Part shown: positions 32,366 through 41,021 of the stretch, piece by piece
Layout: each line of letters starts with the position of its first letter
Position numbering within the stretch: position 1 is the first letter of the stretch
DNA from: Frankia nepalensis
GTDB taxonomy: Bacteria > Actinomycetota > Actinomycetes > Frankiales > Frankiaceae
NCBI RefSeq assembly: GCF_016786325.1
Contig: NZ_JADWYU010000097.1
Coordinates: forward strand, 1-64,000
DNA: 64,000 nt
Direction: 5' to 3'
Notes under the pieces: model-generated
Seen by the model: only the letters and a program-made list of their open reading frames with translations
Database searches by the model: none
What the model was told of the DNA's origin: nothing
Position numbers and translations under genes: made by a program

Positions 32366-33412
32366 TCATGTATATTGTCTACCATTTGCCGACGGGGCGG
32401 GCGATGGTCGGTGGACGCGCAGGTCCGTGACCCGGTCGACGATGGCCCAGTCCACGATCCGGTCCCAGAGCTCGGCGCGTCCTGGGGCGACGTTGCTGTT
32501 GTGGTACGCCCCCGCGAGGACGTGCAGCGTGACGTCGGGGCAGCCGGGCAGGTAGCCCGGTGCCTCGCGCGGCGGACCGGCGATGTCGTGCTCGGCGAGA
32601 CCGATCAGCACCGGGACGTCGATCGCCGCGAGAGCGTCACGGTGGCTGCCGGGAATCATCGACGCGAGCCCGCACGGGGTGATCAGGCTGTCGGCGCAGC
32701 CGGCCAGCGCGGCGGCCGCCGCCGGCGGCAGGCCTGGCCCGACGAGCAGCTCCAGCACTCCTGACGAGCTCGGCACCAGCGCCCGGCCGAACCGGGCCCG
32801 CGCCAGGTCGGCGACCGACGCCCGCGCCCTGACCGGGTCGCCGGCGACCGCGAGCTCGCCGGGGCCGAGCATCTCGGGCCACCCGCGGCCGGAGTGACCC
32901 AGCAGCACCAGCCCGGCGTAGGGCCGGTGGCGGGCCTGCGCCAGCGCGACCAGCATCCCGCCCATCGAGTGGCCCAGGCCCAGCACCACCGGGTCGACCA
33001 GCCCGAGGCCGGCGACGGCGCGCGCCGCGGCGGCCGCGTCGACGTCGGCGACCGTCTCCGGCACGAGTGCCCACGGGTCGGCCGGGGTGTCGCTCCCGCC
33101 GGTGGCCAGGTGATCGACGAGCACGACGACCAGCCCGGCGGCGGCCAGGTACGCGGCCATGTCATAGCCGGGCTGGGCATGGCCAGGCTGGGCATGGCCA
33201 GGCTCGGCATGGGCGGGCTCGTCGCGGGTGGCACGGCCGGCGCCGGCGAGCTCGAAGTATCGCGCCGACATGCCGCCGCCGGCGAAGCAGCACAGCACGA
33301 CGGGTCGCTCCGGAGTCCGGTCCGGGTCTCGGACGATCCGGACCGACACCTCCGCCGCCCCGGCGGGCGCGACGTCGTCGACCCGGACCCGCGCGCTGGT
33401 TCCTTCGAGCAC
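32366..33412 (-). CDS. Alpha/beta hydrolase
   Basis: A 348-residue hydrolase. PVVLCCFAGGGMSARYFELA is the oxyanion region, LGLGHSMGGMLVALAQ the nucleophile elbow (GHSMGG), and a late Asp and His occur in VLIGLAEHDIAG and LAGAYHNSNVAPGR. The GTG at 33412 has GGA upstream. A run of Pro-Gly-His-Ala-Gln repeats is encoded by a 15-bp DNA repeat at 33171. Possible thioesterase or lactone/ester hydrolase for the catabolic set. Substrate unknown. Confidence 0.8.
   Translation of the reverse strand: MLEGTSARVRVDDVAPAGAAEVSVRIVRDPDRTPERPVVLCCFAGGGMSARYFELAGAGRATRDEPAHAEPGHAQPGHAQPGYDMAAYLAAAGLVVVLVDHLATGGSDTPADPWALVPETVADVDAAAAARAVAGLGLVDPVVLGLGHSMGGMLVALAQARHRPYAGLVLLGHSGRGWPEMLGPGELAVAGDPVRARASVADLARARFGRALVPSSSGVLELLVGPGLPPAAAAALAGCADSLITPCGLASMIPGSHRDALAAIDVPVLIGLAEHDIAGPPREAPGYLPGCPDVTLHVLAGAYHNSNVAPGRAELWDRIVDWAIVDRVTDLRVHRPSPAPSANGRQYT
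32369..32395 (-). promoter_or_regulatory. AT-rich promoter candidate
   Basis: On the minus strand GGTAGACAATATACATGATG stands out in base composition and includes TATACA as a -10-like hexamer. It overlaps the 3' end of the hydrolase gene and would serve the luciferase-like gene. Confidence 0.3.
33171..33215. repeat. 15-bp tandem repeat inside the hydrolase gene
   Basis: Three copies of GGCTGGGCATGGCCA with small changes. They encode Glu/Gln-Pro-Gly-His-Ala repeats and are in frame, so copy number can change without breaking the gene. Confidence 0.85.
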
Positions 33413-33588
33413 GGCTGTCCTTCCTCGTGGTGCTGGCGCCCCCCGCGGCGTCGGCGCCGCAGGGGTGACCAGTCCTGGCAATGGCCGTGATCCCGGCCTC
33501 GCGGGCCCGGCGGCTCGGGCGCCGGCTGGGGACGGTGGCTCACCCCAACCGGCTGTTCCGGTCTGATCGCGAGGCGCGGCTGGCGGTG

Positions 33589-33626
33589 CCGCCACCGGCG
33601 GCGGCCGGTGGCAGCGCCGGTGGCGG
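33589..33626 (-). terminator. Stem-loop after the truncated binding-protein gene
   Basis: CCGCCACCGGC (33589-33599) pairs with GCCGGTGGCGG (33616-33626), immediately after the stop of the minus-strand gene at 33627. Confidence 0.65.
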
Positions 33627-34920
33627 TTACTTCCTGACGAGCAGCGAGCCGCAGGACAGCTCGGTGACGGGATGCCAGGCGCCGTCCTTCAGCTGGCTGA
33701 TCGAGCTGCACGGTGTCGTGGCGAAGTGGTTGAGCGGCCACCGGGTCTCGGGTACCGCGCCCTCGCCGCCGTGCACCCAGTCCTTGTTCAGGAAGTCGAC
33801 GAACGTGTCCACCGTCAGGTCCCTGCCGGCGGCCGAGAGGGCATCGACGAACAGGTCGGCCGACCAGTAGCCGGCGAGTGCCGAGATGCTGATCCGCTGG
33901 TCGGGCGCGTACTTCTTGAAGTCCGCGACCATCTTGGTTGCCTTCACGTTCGTGTCGTCGATGCCGGGCAGCCAGCTGCTGGTGGCGTACATGCCGTCGA
34001 AGTCCTTCAGGCCGACCAGCGCGGGGTCGTAGAACGGGCTGAGAAACTTGCCGGGATAGCCGGCGGCTTTCAACGCCTGCACGAGCTTCTGGCCGGACGC
34101 GAAGTCGGTGATGAAGTAGACGACGTCCGGCGGCGCGCCAGCGTTCGAGCTCATGACCGCCTGGACGAGCGCGGTCGTGTCGGCCAGCCCGCTCGCGGGA
34201 ATCGGCGACTCCGCGTAGGTGACCTTGACCCCACCCGCCTCGGCGTATTTCTTGAGGTTGCCGAGCGCGGCGCGGCTCGAGTCGAGGTCGATGCCGACGA
34301 GGGCCAGGGTGTGGTTCCGGTCGTCCTCGAACAGCGAGTTGACCATGCCGGCCAGGTTGTTGGCCAGGACCCCGTCGTTGTACTGGCAGCCGGTGATGCC
34401 GAAGCCGACCGCGGTTTCGCAGAAGCCTTCGTTGGTGCCCCAGCCGAAGAAGGGAACCTTCTCCTGGCAGAACGTGTCGGCGTAGCCGGCCTGGCTGGTG
34501 ATGACCGGCACGGCGGCGAACGCCCGGGTCTGGGTGGCGATCACCTTGGCCTGCGCGATGTTACGGCTGGAGTCCTGCCCGTCGTCGAGTACGCCCGTGA
34601 AGTTGATCCGCCGACCGTTGACGCCGCCCGCGTCGTTGGCGGCGTCGAACCGGACCTTCGCGCCGACGTCGGCGCCCTGCATGGTGGAACCGCCGGGGCT
34701 GGTCAGATACGCGAGGCCCTCGACGGTGATCTCGGTGTCGGTGACGCCACGGGTCGGGTCGGCCGCCGGCTGGGTGCATTTCAGTGTGCTGGCGTCGACG
34801 GTGAGGCCGCCGTCGCTCCAGCCGGTGGACGGGCCGCTGGTCGGGCCGACCTTGACCCAGGCGGACTCGTCGGTGAGCTGGGCGACGGGCGCGCCGTCGC
34901 CGCCGCCCGGCGCGCCCCCG
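33627..34920 (-). pseudogene. Third substrate-binding protein, 5' end and signal peptide missing
   Basis: About 430 codons match the lipoproteins at 5505 and 22758: GWSDGGLTVDASTLKC, TDTEITVEGLAYLTSPGG, GGVNGRRINFTG, FFGWGTNEGFCETAVGF and ALAGYWSADLFVDALS. The frame stays open upstream, but no ATG, GTG or TTG, signal peptide or lipobox occurs where the paralogues have them. Upstream sequence instead matches the antisense of the membrane-protein gene. The 5' breakpoint is near 34,885-34,930. Either the gene is dead or an unusual distant start is used. A stem-loop follows the stop. Confidence 0.6.
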
Positions 34921-34934
34921 GCCCCCGGGCCGCC

Positions 34935-35756
34935 GAACGGGAACGAGAACGGGAACGGGCCAGGCTCGAGGCGGCCCGGGCCGCCTGGCGGGCCGCCTCG
35001 GCCGCCACCGCGGATCCCCGCTGGGCCCGGCCGGGCGCGGCCACGGCCGGTGGAGAGATCGCCGCGCCCGAGCCCCCGGACGCCGGGCCGCCGAATGGCT
35101 GGCCGGAGGGCGGTGGTACCCAGCCGCGTTCCGGGAGCGCGCCGCCCACGGAGCCGGGCGACGCGCCCACCGGGCGGGAGCCCGACGCGGCGGGCCCGGG
35201 CGCGGCGACGGTTCCGACGCGGCGCGAGCGGCCCGCCCGGCCGGTGCTGGTCCTGCCGGCGGCGCTCGCCGCCGTGGGGGCGGCGCTGACGATCGTCGCG
35301 TCGACGATGACCTGGGCGACGGTGCGCGCCTGGGGACTGGTCGAGTACTCGGTCGCCGGGCTCGACCCGACCCAGCACGGCCGGCTCACGCTGGGGCTCG
35401 GGATGATGGCCGGGCTCGCGGCCCTGGGCCTGGCGACCCGCCCGCGCGGGCACGCCGCCCGGCTGGCCGCCGGCGTCACCGGCGTCGCCGGGCTGACGAC
35501 GGCTCTGGTCGCGCTCATCGACATCGGCTACCTGCGAGGCGGCGGCCTGATGACGGGGTCGACCACGGCGGCGGTCACGATCATCGGCCCTGGGCTGTGG
35601 CTCGCGCTCCTCGGTGGCCTGCTCGGCCTCGTCGCCGCGCTGCTCGTCCGGCCGGGCCAGCCCGGCGCCTCGGGCCAACGACGCCGGGCGGCGCCACGCG
35701 GGCCTGGCGGGCGTCGCGGCCGGGGAGGGCGTCGCGGCCGTGGCGGCGCGGGATGA
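34935..35756 (+). CDS. Membrane protein with charged N-terminal helix; start not found
   Basis: About 273 codons, open at the 5' end. It begins with an ERERERER-type charged helix, then RLEAARAAWRAASAAT, a Pro/Gly-rich linker, and three to four hydrophobic segments around VLVLPAALAAVGAALTIVAS, LTLGLGMMAGLAALGLA, LAAGVTGVAGLTTALVALI and TIIGPGLWLALLGGLLGLV. It ends in an Arg/Gly-rich tail. No plausible start codon with a ribosome site is seen before the charged helix. A GTG at the first hydrophobic segment is possible. Together with the broken gene on the other strand this suggests a shared deletion. Confidence 0.6.
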   Translation, partial: ERERERERARLEAARAAWRAASAATADPRWARPGAATAGGEIAAPEPPDAGPPNGWPEGGGTQPRSGSAPPTEPGDAPTGREPDAAGPGAATVPTRRERPARPVLVLPAALAAVGAALTIVASTMTWATVRAWGLVEYSVAGLDPTQHGRLTLGLGMMAGLAALGLATRPRGHAARLAAGVTGVAGLTTALVALIDIGYLRGGGLMTGSTTAAVTIIGPGLWLALLGGLLGLVAALLVRPGQPGASGQRRRAAPRGPGGRRGRGGRRGRGGAG

Positions 35757-35800
35757 CCGGACGAACGGCGGTGACGGACCGGCTGGCGTCATCCGCCAGA

Positions 35801-35843
35801 TCCGGTAGGCGCCGGGGCCGGCGTGGTCCCGGCGCCTACCGGA
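35801..35843 (+). terminator. Strong stem-loop after the membrane-protein gene
   Basis: A perfect 16-bp inverted repeat, TCCGGTAGGCGCCGGG (35801-35816) with its complement (35828-35843) and an 11-base loop, 45 bases after the stop. Confidence 0.75.
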
Positions 35844-36106
35844 GACCCGCGGGGACGGACCGCGGTGTCGCCGGCGCCTCTCCGGGCGGCAGCTGTCCTG
35901 CCGGCTCGGTGCCGGGTGGCCGCTCACGTCCCCCATTCGGGGCACGTGAGATTGGGACCAAAGTGCTGGTGACCGAACTGTCCGTTTCCGGCAGACTCGG
36001 TCACGCCAGTCGGTTCGGGGAGACCGGACCAGCCTTGGGGGAGGAGGTCCAGGTCGCCGACTGGGGCGTCACGTTGCTACGCGGGGTACGACGTGACGCA
36101 TCCTGA
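35844..36106. other. Gene-free spacer with dyads
   Basis: Between two terminators I see no convincing gene. It holds a dyad CTCACG/CGTGAG (35923-35950) and another GTGACCGA/TCGGTCAC (35969-36004). A plus-strand reading beginning near 35963 gives a 47-residue ORF (MLVTELSVSGRLGHASRFG) with poor codon support. Confidence 0.4.
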
Positions 36107-36141
36107 CGGGTGCCGGCAGCCCGCGAGCCTGCCGGCACCCG
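36107..36141 (-). terminator. Stem-loop after the response-regulator gene
   Basis: A 13-bp perfect inverted repeat, CGGGTGCCGGCAG (36107-36119) with its complement (36129-36141) and a 9-base loop, 32 bases beyond the stop at 36173. Confidence 0.7.
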
Positions 36142-36172
36142 TCCCCCGCGGCGGGAGGCCCGTGCCGTCCGC

Positions 36173-36979
36173 TCAGGACGACGCGGTGGATGAGTCCTTG
36201 GCCGAGCCGAGGAGATGGCCGTCCTCCTCCGCGCGGTGGAGAAGATCGATCTTCGTGCTGGCCGGCCGGCCCACGTCGCGGTACTTCTTCCGGACTCGGT
36301 CGATGTACTGCTTGGCGGTCTCCGGCGCGACGCCCATCTTCTCGGCGACCATCCGGATGGACAGGCCCGCCGCGTAGAGCCGGAGCGCGTGTTTCTCCTG
36401 CGGCGACAGCGCCGGCCGGTCCGGGGCGTCGTCGGTGAGCAGCATGAACGCGACCGGTGGCGAGATCCACCCGACGCCACTGGCGGTGGCCCGCACCGCC
36501 CGCGCCACGTCATCCAGGTGGTCGGTCTTCGCGACGTATGCCGCCGCTCCTGCTCGCAGGGCCGCCCGTACCGTCTCCGCGTCCGCGGACGCGCTGTACA
36601 CCGCGACCGCCCTGCCCAGGCCGATCAGCCGCCGGATCGTCTCGGCCGGATCGGTTCCGTCCCCGAGATCCAGGTCCAGGAGCACGACGTCGGCCTCCAG
36701 GCCTGGGCCCGCGAGCAGCTCGGCGACCGAGGTCGCCGTCGCCGTGAGCGTGAGCCCGGGCAGCTGCCCGAGCGCGGTGGCGAGGCCTTCCAGCACGATC
36801 GGGTGGTCGTCGACCGCGGCGAAGCTGACCGGCGGCTCCTGACCGCCGCTCCAGCCCGCGGCCGCGCCGTCTTCGCTGGCCTGGACAGGGTCCGTGGTGG
36901 GGCCGGGCTCCCGGGCGGGGCCCGGCGGGGGATGGGTGTCGTCTGGAGCGCCGGCCGGGGAATCGGGGGGAGGACTCAC
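36173..36979 (-). CDS. NarL/FixJ-type response regulator
   Basis: A 268-residue regulator. About 50 Pro/Gly-rich residues precede a receiver domain: the acidic pair is in VDDHPIVLEG, the phosphorylatable Asp in VVLLDLDLG, and the conserved Lys in YVAKTDHLDD. The C-terminal LuxR-type HTH is LSPQEKHALRLYAAGLSIRMVAEKMGVAPETAKQYIDRVRKKY. No histidine kinase is adjacent, so it is an orphan regulator or uses a distant kinase. A terminator follows. Start chosen at ATG 36979; a start nearer the receiver domain is possible because the extension is disordered. Confidence 0.9.
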   Translation of the reverse strand: MSPPPDSPAGAPDDTHPPPGPAREPGPTTDPVQASEDGAAAGWSGGQEPPVSFAAVDDHPIVLEGLATALGQLPGLTLTATATSVAELLAGPGLEADVVLLDLDLGDGTDPAETIRRLIGLGRAVAVYSASADAETVRAALRAGAAAYVAKTDHLDDVARAVRATASGVGWISPPVAFMLLTDDAPDRPALSPQEKHALRLYAAGLSIRMVAEKMGVAPETAKQYIDRVRKKYRDVGRPASTKIDLLHRAEEDGHLLGSAKDSSTASS

Positions 36980-37049
36980 GGGACCATTTCAGCAGACGTG
37001 CCCACCCGCCGGATCTCCATCCCGCCCGGCGACGACCCGCCGCGAGGCG

Positions 37050-38405
37050 TCAGCAGTTGCAGTCGCAGCAGCCGCAGCAGTCGCCGCAGCAGTCGCACCC
37101 GTCACAGCAGTCACAGCAGTCACCGCGGGAGCAGAACCCTTCTTTGCGCTGGCCGTCGTAGGGCGAGGTGTACTCGCCGCACATCTGGCAGGTGCAGAAC
37201 ATTCCTGTCGCGGCGAGGCAGGTTCCGAGGGCCAGGCCACGTCCCGGCCGGCCCGGGCCGCCGGGGCCGCCCGGACCACCGGGACCGGGGTGGGGCGGAT
37301 GCCCGGGCCCGGGCTGTGGTCCGTACCCAGGCCCGGTGGGACCGGGCCCACCGGGCGGCGGCCAGGCGGAACGGAACGCCGTGTCGACGGCCCGCTCCAG
37401 CTCGTGGACCAGCAGCAGATGCGCCAGCCGGGCGTTCGGGTCGCGGCTGGCCCGCTCCCGTTCCGAAACGCCCGTCACCGTCGCGCCCGTCTCGGGGGTG
37501 GCCGGGTCGTGCCTGGCGGGGCACGCGCCGCCCTGATGCCGCTCGCCCCTTTTCGCGGACCGCCGCGCGCCCGGCGGCCCGGTGCGCGGCGTGCCGGGGT
37601 GCGCCGGCTCGTCCCGGCCCGGCGCGAACTCGACGTCGCGCAGGGCCAGCCGGATCCCCATGAGCGCGTCGTCGCACAGCGCTCGCGCCTCGGCGAGGGT
37701 CGTCCCGGTCGCGGTCAGCGGGTTCCAGGCCCGGTTGGCATCGTCGGCCGCCTGGTCGGCGACGGCGTCCACCAGGTGCGCCACCCGGCCGAACAGCCGG
37801 CCGATCTCGGCAAGCGGCTCGGCGTTGCCCGGCAGCCCGGCAAGCACGGCGGTGTGCGCGAACGCGGCCGCCGCGGCCTCCTCGGCTGGAGCCGTGACCA
37901 CGGTCAGCGCCGTTCCCGGGCCCGCCGCCGCCTCAAGGGCGCGCTGCCGGCCGGCGGCACGTTCCATCACCTCGACGTCGAAGCCCAGCTCGGCGCCGGT
38001 GCGCGCGCCGCCGCGCGCCGCCGCGCCGGCGAACCTGCCGGCGAGCGCCGCGACCGGGCGGCGGGCGAACGGTCCGTCACCGTCGGCGACGTGGTCGTCC
38101 ACGTTGGCCGCGGCGGCGGTCAGCGACACGGCGGCGGCGAGCAGCGCGCCCCCGTCGTTCGAGGCGCGGACCTCGGCGGGCCGTAGGCCGCGCAGCGCGC
38201 ACGGCCCCGCCCGTCTGGTCGCCCCCTCGCCCGACTGCGCCGCGACCAGCACCGACAGCACGAGCCCGTCGACGTTGGTCGCGGCCCGCGCCCACTGCCC
38301 ATGCCGGTCCCGCAGGGCCAGGCACATCCCGCACAGGTGGGACATCCAGGTGGACGTCAGCTCATCGCCCATCCGGTGGCGACACGGACGAAGGATGCCA
38401 AACAT
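37050..38405 (-). CDS. DUF5685 family protein with cysteine-rich tail
   Basis: A 451-residue protein beginning MFGILRPCRHRMGDELTSTWM and HLCGMCLALRDRHGQWAR, the signature start of DUF5685. A helical Ala-rich middle contains VDAVADQAADDANRAWNPLTATG. A Pro/Gly linker leads to a CTCQMC pair and a terminal block in which 13 of the last 24 residues are Cys. The tail could bind metal ions or form disulfides. Function is not known. GAGGG precedes the ATG. The gene is divergent from the metallo-hydrolase gene. Confidence 0.88.
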   Translation of the reverse strand: MFGILRPCRHRMGDELTSTWMSHLCGMCLALRDRHGQWARAATNVDGLVLSVLVAAQSGEGATRRAGPCALRGLRPAEVRASNDGGALLAAAVSLTAAAANVDDHVADGDGPFARRPVAALAGRFAGAAARGGARTGAELGFDVEVMERAAGRQRALEAAAGPGTALTVVTAPAEEAAAAAFAHTAVLAGLPGNAEPLAEIGRLFGRVAHLVDAVADQAADDANRAWNPLTATGTTLAEARALCDDALMGIRLALRDVEFAPGRDEPAHPGTPRTGPPGARRSAKRGERHQGGACPARHDPATPETGATVTGVSERERASRDPNARLAHLLLVHELERAVDTAFRSAWPPPGGPGPTGPGYGPQPGPGHPPHPGPGGPGGPGGPGRPGRGLALGTCLAATGMFCTCQMCGEYTSPYDGQRKEGFCSRGDCCDCCDGCDCCGDCCGCCDCNC

Positions 38406-38650
38406 GGCCGTACCCTCTCAGATGGCGGCGGCCGGGACCCGTGTTTCGGGTTGGGAAAGTGCAGGTCGCCACGTCCGGGCCCCGTCTCCCACCGCCCACG
38501 GACGATCCCCGCCCACGACGCCCGCGCCCGCCTGGCCGGGCCCGTGGCAACCGCCCCGCGCGGCGCCTCCGCCGGTTCCGGCCGCGGCCCTCGCGGCCGG
38601 GACCGCGACCCGGCAGCCTGATCGCCTCCCGGTTGGCTAGCCTGGCGAGC

Positions 38651-39364
38651 ATGGCCGACCGACTGTATTTCCGCCAGCTGCTGTCGGGGCGGGACTTCGC
38701 CGTCGATGATCCCATCGCGCGGCAGATGGTCAACTTCTGCTACTTCATCGGGGACCGGGAGACCGGCGAAGCCGTCATCGTCGACCCCGCCTACGCCGCC
38801 GACGACCTGCTCGGGCTTCTCGAAGCCGACGGGATGCGGCTGGTCGGCATGCTGGCCACGCACCATCACCCGGACCACGTCGGTGGCTCGATGATGGGCT
38901 TCTCCCTGGCCGGGATCCAGGACGTGCTGGCGAAGGCGCCGGCGCCGGTGCACGTCCACCGGAACGAGGCCGAGTTCGTCCGCCGGGTCACCGGCGTCTC
39001 CGAGACCGACCTGGTCTCCCACGACCACGACGACACGGTCGACGTCGGCGCGATCCCGATCCGGCTGCTGCACACCCCCGGCCACACCCCGGGCAGCCAG
39101 TGCTTCCTGGTGGACAACCGGCTCGTCGCCGGCGACACGCTGTTTCTCGACGGCTGTGGTCGCACCGACTTCCCCGGCGGCAGCCCGGCCGAGATGTACG
39201 ACAGCCTGCAGCGCCTCGCCGCGCTCCCCGACGACCCGGTCGTCTACCCGGGCCACTTCTACTCGCCGCCTCGCGCGAGCGCGCCGATGGCGGACGTGCG
39301 GGAGTCCAACATGGTCTACCGCCCGCGCACCCGTGAGCAGTGGCTCCTCTACTTCGGCGGCTGA
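38651..39364 (+). CDS. Metallo-beta-lactamase-fold hydrolase (glyoxalase II-like)
   Basis: A 237-residue enzyme. The zinc motif ATHHHPDHVGG (HxHxDH) at about residue 77, LLHTPGHTPGSQCFL with the next ligand His, and VAGDTLFLDGCGRTDFPGG with the bridging Asp are intact. VYPGHFYSPP supplies the last ligand. The shape fits glyoxalase II or persulfide-dioxygenase-like hydrolases that cleave thioesters or thiols. No partner gene marks the substrate. The coding end runs into a tandem repeat that also covers the stop codon. Confidence 0.88.
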   Translation: MADRLYFRQLLSGRDFAVDDPIARQMVNFCYFIGDRETGEAVIVDPAYAADDLLGLLEADGMRLVGMLATHHHPDHVGGSMMGFSLAGIQDVLAKAPAPVHVHRNEAEFVRRVTGVSETDLVSHDHDDTVDVGAIPIRLLHTPGHTPGSQCFLVDNRLVAGDTLFLDGCGRTDFPGGSPAEMYDSLQRLAALPDDPVVYPGHFYSPPRASAPMADVRESNMVYRPRTREQWLLYFGG

Positions 39365-39449
39365 CACGCTCGTACGCCGGCGGCTGGCACGGCCGTACGT
39401 CGGTGGCTGACGTGGCCGATGGCTGAGACGGCCGGTGGCTGAGACGGCC
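39356..39449. repeat. Degenerate tandem repeat across the hydrolase stop codon
   Basis: Two 23-bp units (GGCGGCTGACACGCTCGTAC... type, 39356-39378 and 39379-39401) followed by three 16-bp units of the form GGTGGCTGAGACGGCC. The first unit includes the last codons and TGA of the metallo-hydrolase gene. The repeats fill the convergent spacer to the M28-like gene. Confidence 0.75.
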
Positions 39450-39462
39450 GGGCGCCGGCCGC

Positions 39463-40971
39463 CTACCGGGTGACGAGGCCGGCGCGCAGCTGGGCGGCGG
39501 TGACGCCCCGGGTGGACTCGATGATCCTCGCGGCGGCGCGGCCGATCGGGAGCAGGCTGTCGGGGTCCACCTTGTCGAGCGTGTCGGCCTCGTCGAACAG
39601 GTACCAGGGGGCGGCGAGGAACTGGACCACCGGCACGCCGGCCGTGTGGTAGTGGGCGCCGTCGGACATCGGCATGTCCCCGAAGGCGTTCGGGGCCAGC
39701 AGCATCGACCGGCCCAGCCGCTCAGCCTCGATGGCGTCGTAGACGGACTTCTCCAGCGTCGGGATCGTCGACGTGAAGAACCAGCGCGGCGTGGGGCGCC
39801 CGGTCGGCGCCAGCCGGCCGTCGCGGGCGGCCACGTCGCGGGCCGCGTGTTCCAGATGCACCTCGAGCACCACCTTGTCGAGCTCGGCGCGGTGCCTGTC
39901 GACATAGTCGATGAGCCCGGCGCCGCCGCACATGTGCCCACCCTGCAGGATGAAGCGCATCCGGTGCGGCCGCTCGGCCGCGGGCACCCCGGCCCAGTAG
40001 GCGGCCTGGGCGAGCACCATCGCGATCCCGGTGCCGTCCTCGACCGCCGACGCCCAGGGCCCGTCGTGGTGCGACCCGACCAGCACGAGCTCGTCGTCGC
40101 CCGGCGGGCCGGGCAGGTCCCCGACGATGTTGTCACTGCGCGCCGGGGCGCTGCTGGTGGCGACGTCGAGGCGGACCTGGACGGGCCCGCGGGCGAGCCG
40201 CTCGCTCAGCCAGCGCCCGTCGCTGCCCTTGATCCACACTCCGGGGATGTCGGTCGTCCGGCCGTGGTAGGGGAAGTAGTACCGGCATCCGTCGCCCGGG
40301 TAGTCGTGCAGCGCGCCGATGAAGGCGGCGCCGCGGGCCTCGACCACCTTGTCGATGAGGCCCTCGGAGCCGGCCACGAGCGGCACGAGGTGCGTCTCAC
40401 CGGTGAACGTGCCGTCGGGGTCGTACACCCGTGGCGTGCCGTCCTTCGGCGCGCTCCCGAACTCGGCGGGCAGCGCCGGCGGCAGCCCGATGATCTTCGC
40501 GTCGACCAGCGCTGCCCGCCCGGCGACCGCGGCCAGGTCGGCCTCGTCGAAGCGGGCGAGCGGCACCTCCAGCCCGTCGGCCGGCACGGCGAACGGCAGC
40601 GGGAAGCACTCGAGCTCCACCGGCGCCTCGCCCGCCGGCGTGGCCACCAGCGAGTACCGCAGCGGCTCCCAGCGGGTCACCGTGACCGGCTCGGCATGGA
40701 CGTCGGTCAGGCCGAACTCCCGGAACTTCGCCGTGACGAACTCCTGCGCCCACTGGTCCGCGGCGTATCCGGGCCGGCGCACGCCGCGCGCAACCACCTG
40801 CTCGACCCAGTCCATCATCGTGTCGGTGTCGGGCAGCGCGGCCTTGGCCGTCGGGGTCGCCGCGGGCGCCGGGGTGGCGCCTCCCGACCCGCAACCGGCG
40901 AGCCCGCCGGTCGTGACGGCCGCCGCGGCGGCAAGCGTCCCTCCGAGGAACTCCCGGCGCCCCAGCATCAT
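39463..40971 (-). CDS. M28-type metallopeptidase-like exported protein
   Basis: A 502-residue protein with a Tat-like signal (GRREFLGGTLAAAAAVTTGG) ending in a lipobox-like LAGCGS. The M28 fold is visible in SDNIVGDLPG, GSHHDGPWASAVEDGTG with the first His and Asp ligands, and SDGAHYHTAGVP with the last His. The usual glutamate pair (GEE-x-GL-x-GS) reads QGGHMCGGAGL here, so the general base is Gly and the next ligand is His. Peptidase activity is therefore uncertain. Start at ATG 40971 (a second ATG follows). It is convergent with the metallo-hydrolase gene. Confidence 0.85.
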   Translation of the reverse strand: MMLGRREFLGGTLAAAAAVTTGGLAGCGSGGATPAPAATPTAKAALPDTDTMMDWVEQVVARGVRRPGYAADQWAQEFVTAKFREFGLTDVHAEPVTVTRWEPLRYSLVATPAGEAPVELECFPLPFAVPADGLEVPLARFDEADLAAVAGRAALVDAKIIGLPPALPAEFGSAPKDGTPRVYDPDGTFTGETHLVPLVAGSEGLIDKVVEARGAAFIGALHDYPGDGCRYYFPYHGRTTDIPGVWIKGSDGRWLSERLARGPVQVRLDVATSSAPARSDNIVGDLPGPPGDDELVLVGSHHDGPWASAVEDGTGIAMVLAQAAYWAGVPAAERPHRMRFILQGGHMCGGAGLIDYVDRHRAELDKVVLEVHLEHAARDVAARDGRLAPTGRPTPRWFFTSTIPTLEKSVYDAIEAERLGRSMLLAPNAFGDMPMSDGAHYHTAGVPVVQFLAAPWYLFDEADTLDKVDPDSLLPIGRAAARIIESTRGVTAAQLRAGLVTR

Positions 40972-41021
40972 GATCCAGACAATGATGCGTGCCGGCGGTC
41001 CTGTCCACCCCACAACGGGGG

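Noticed and set aside
35947-36106. Small 47-residue ORF before the response-regulator terminator
   Set aside because: Mixed third-position base use, no convincing ribosome site and no recognised family; listed only as part of the spacer.
37050-37130. CAG/GCAGTC-type repeats considered as CRISPR
   Set aside because: The repeats are coding for Cys-rich tail codons; no spacer-repeat pattern or cas genes.
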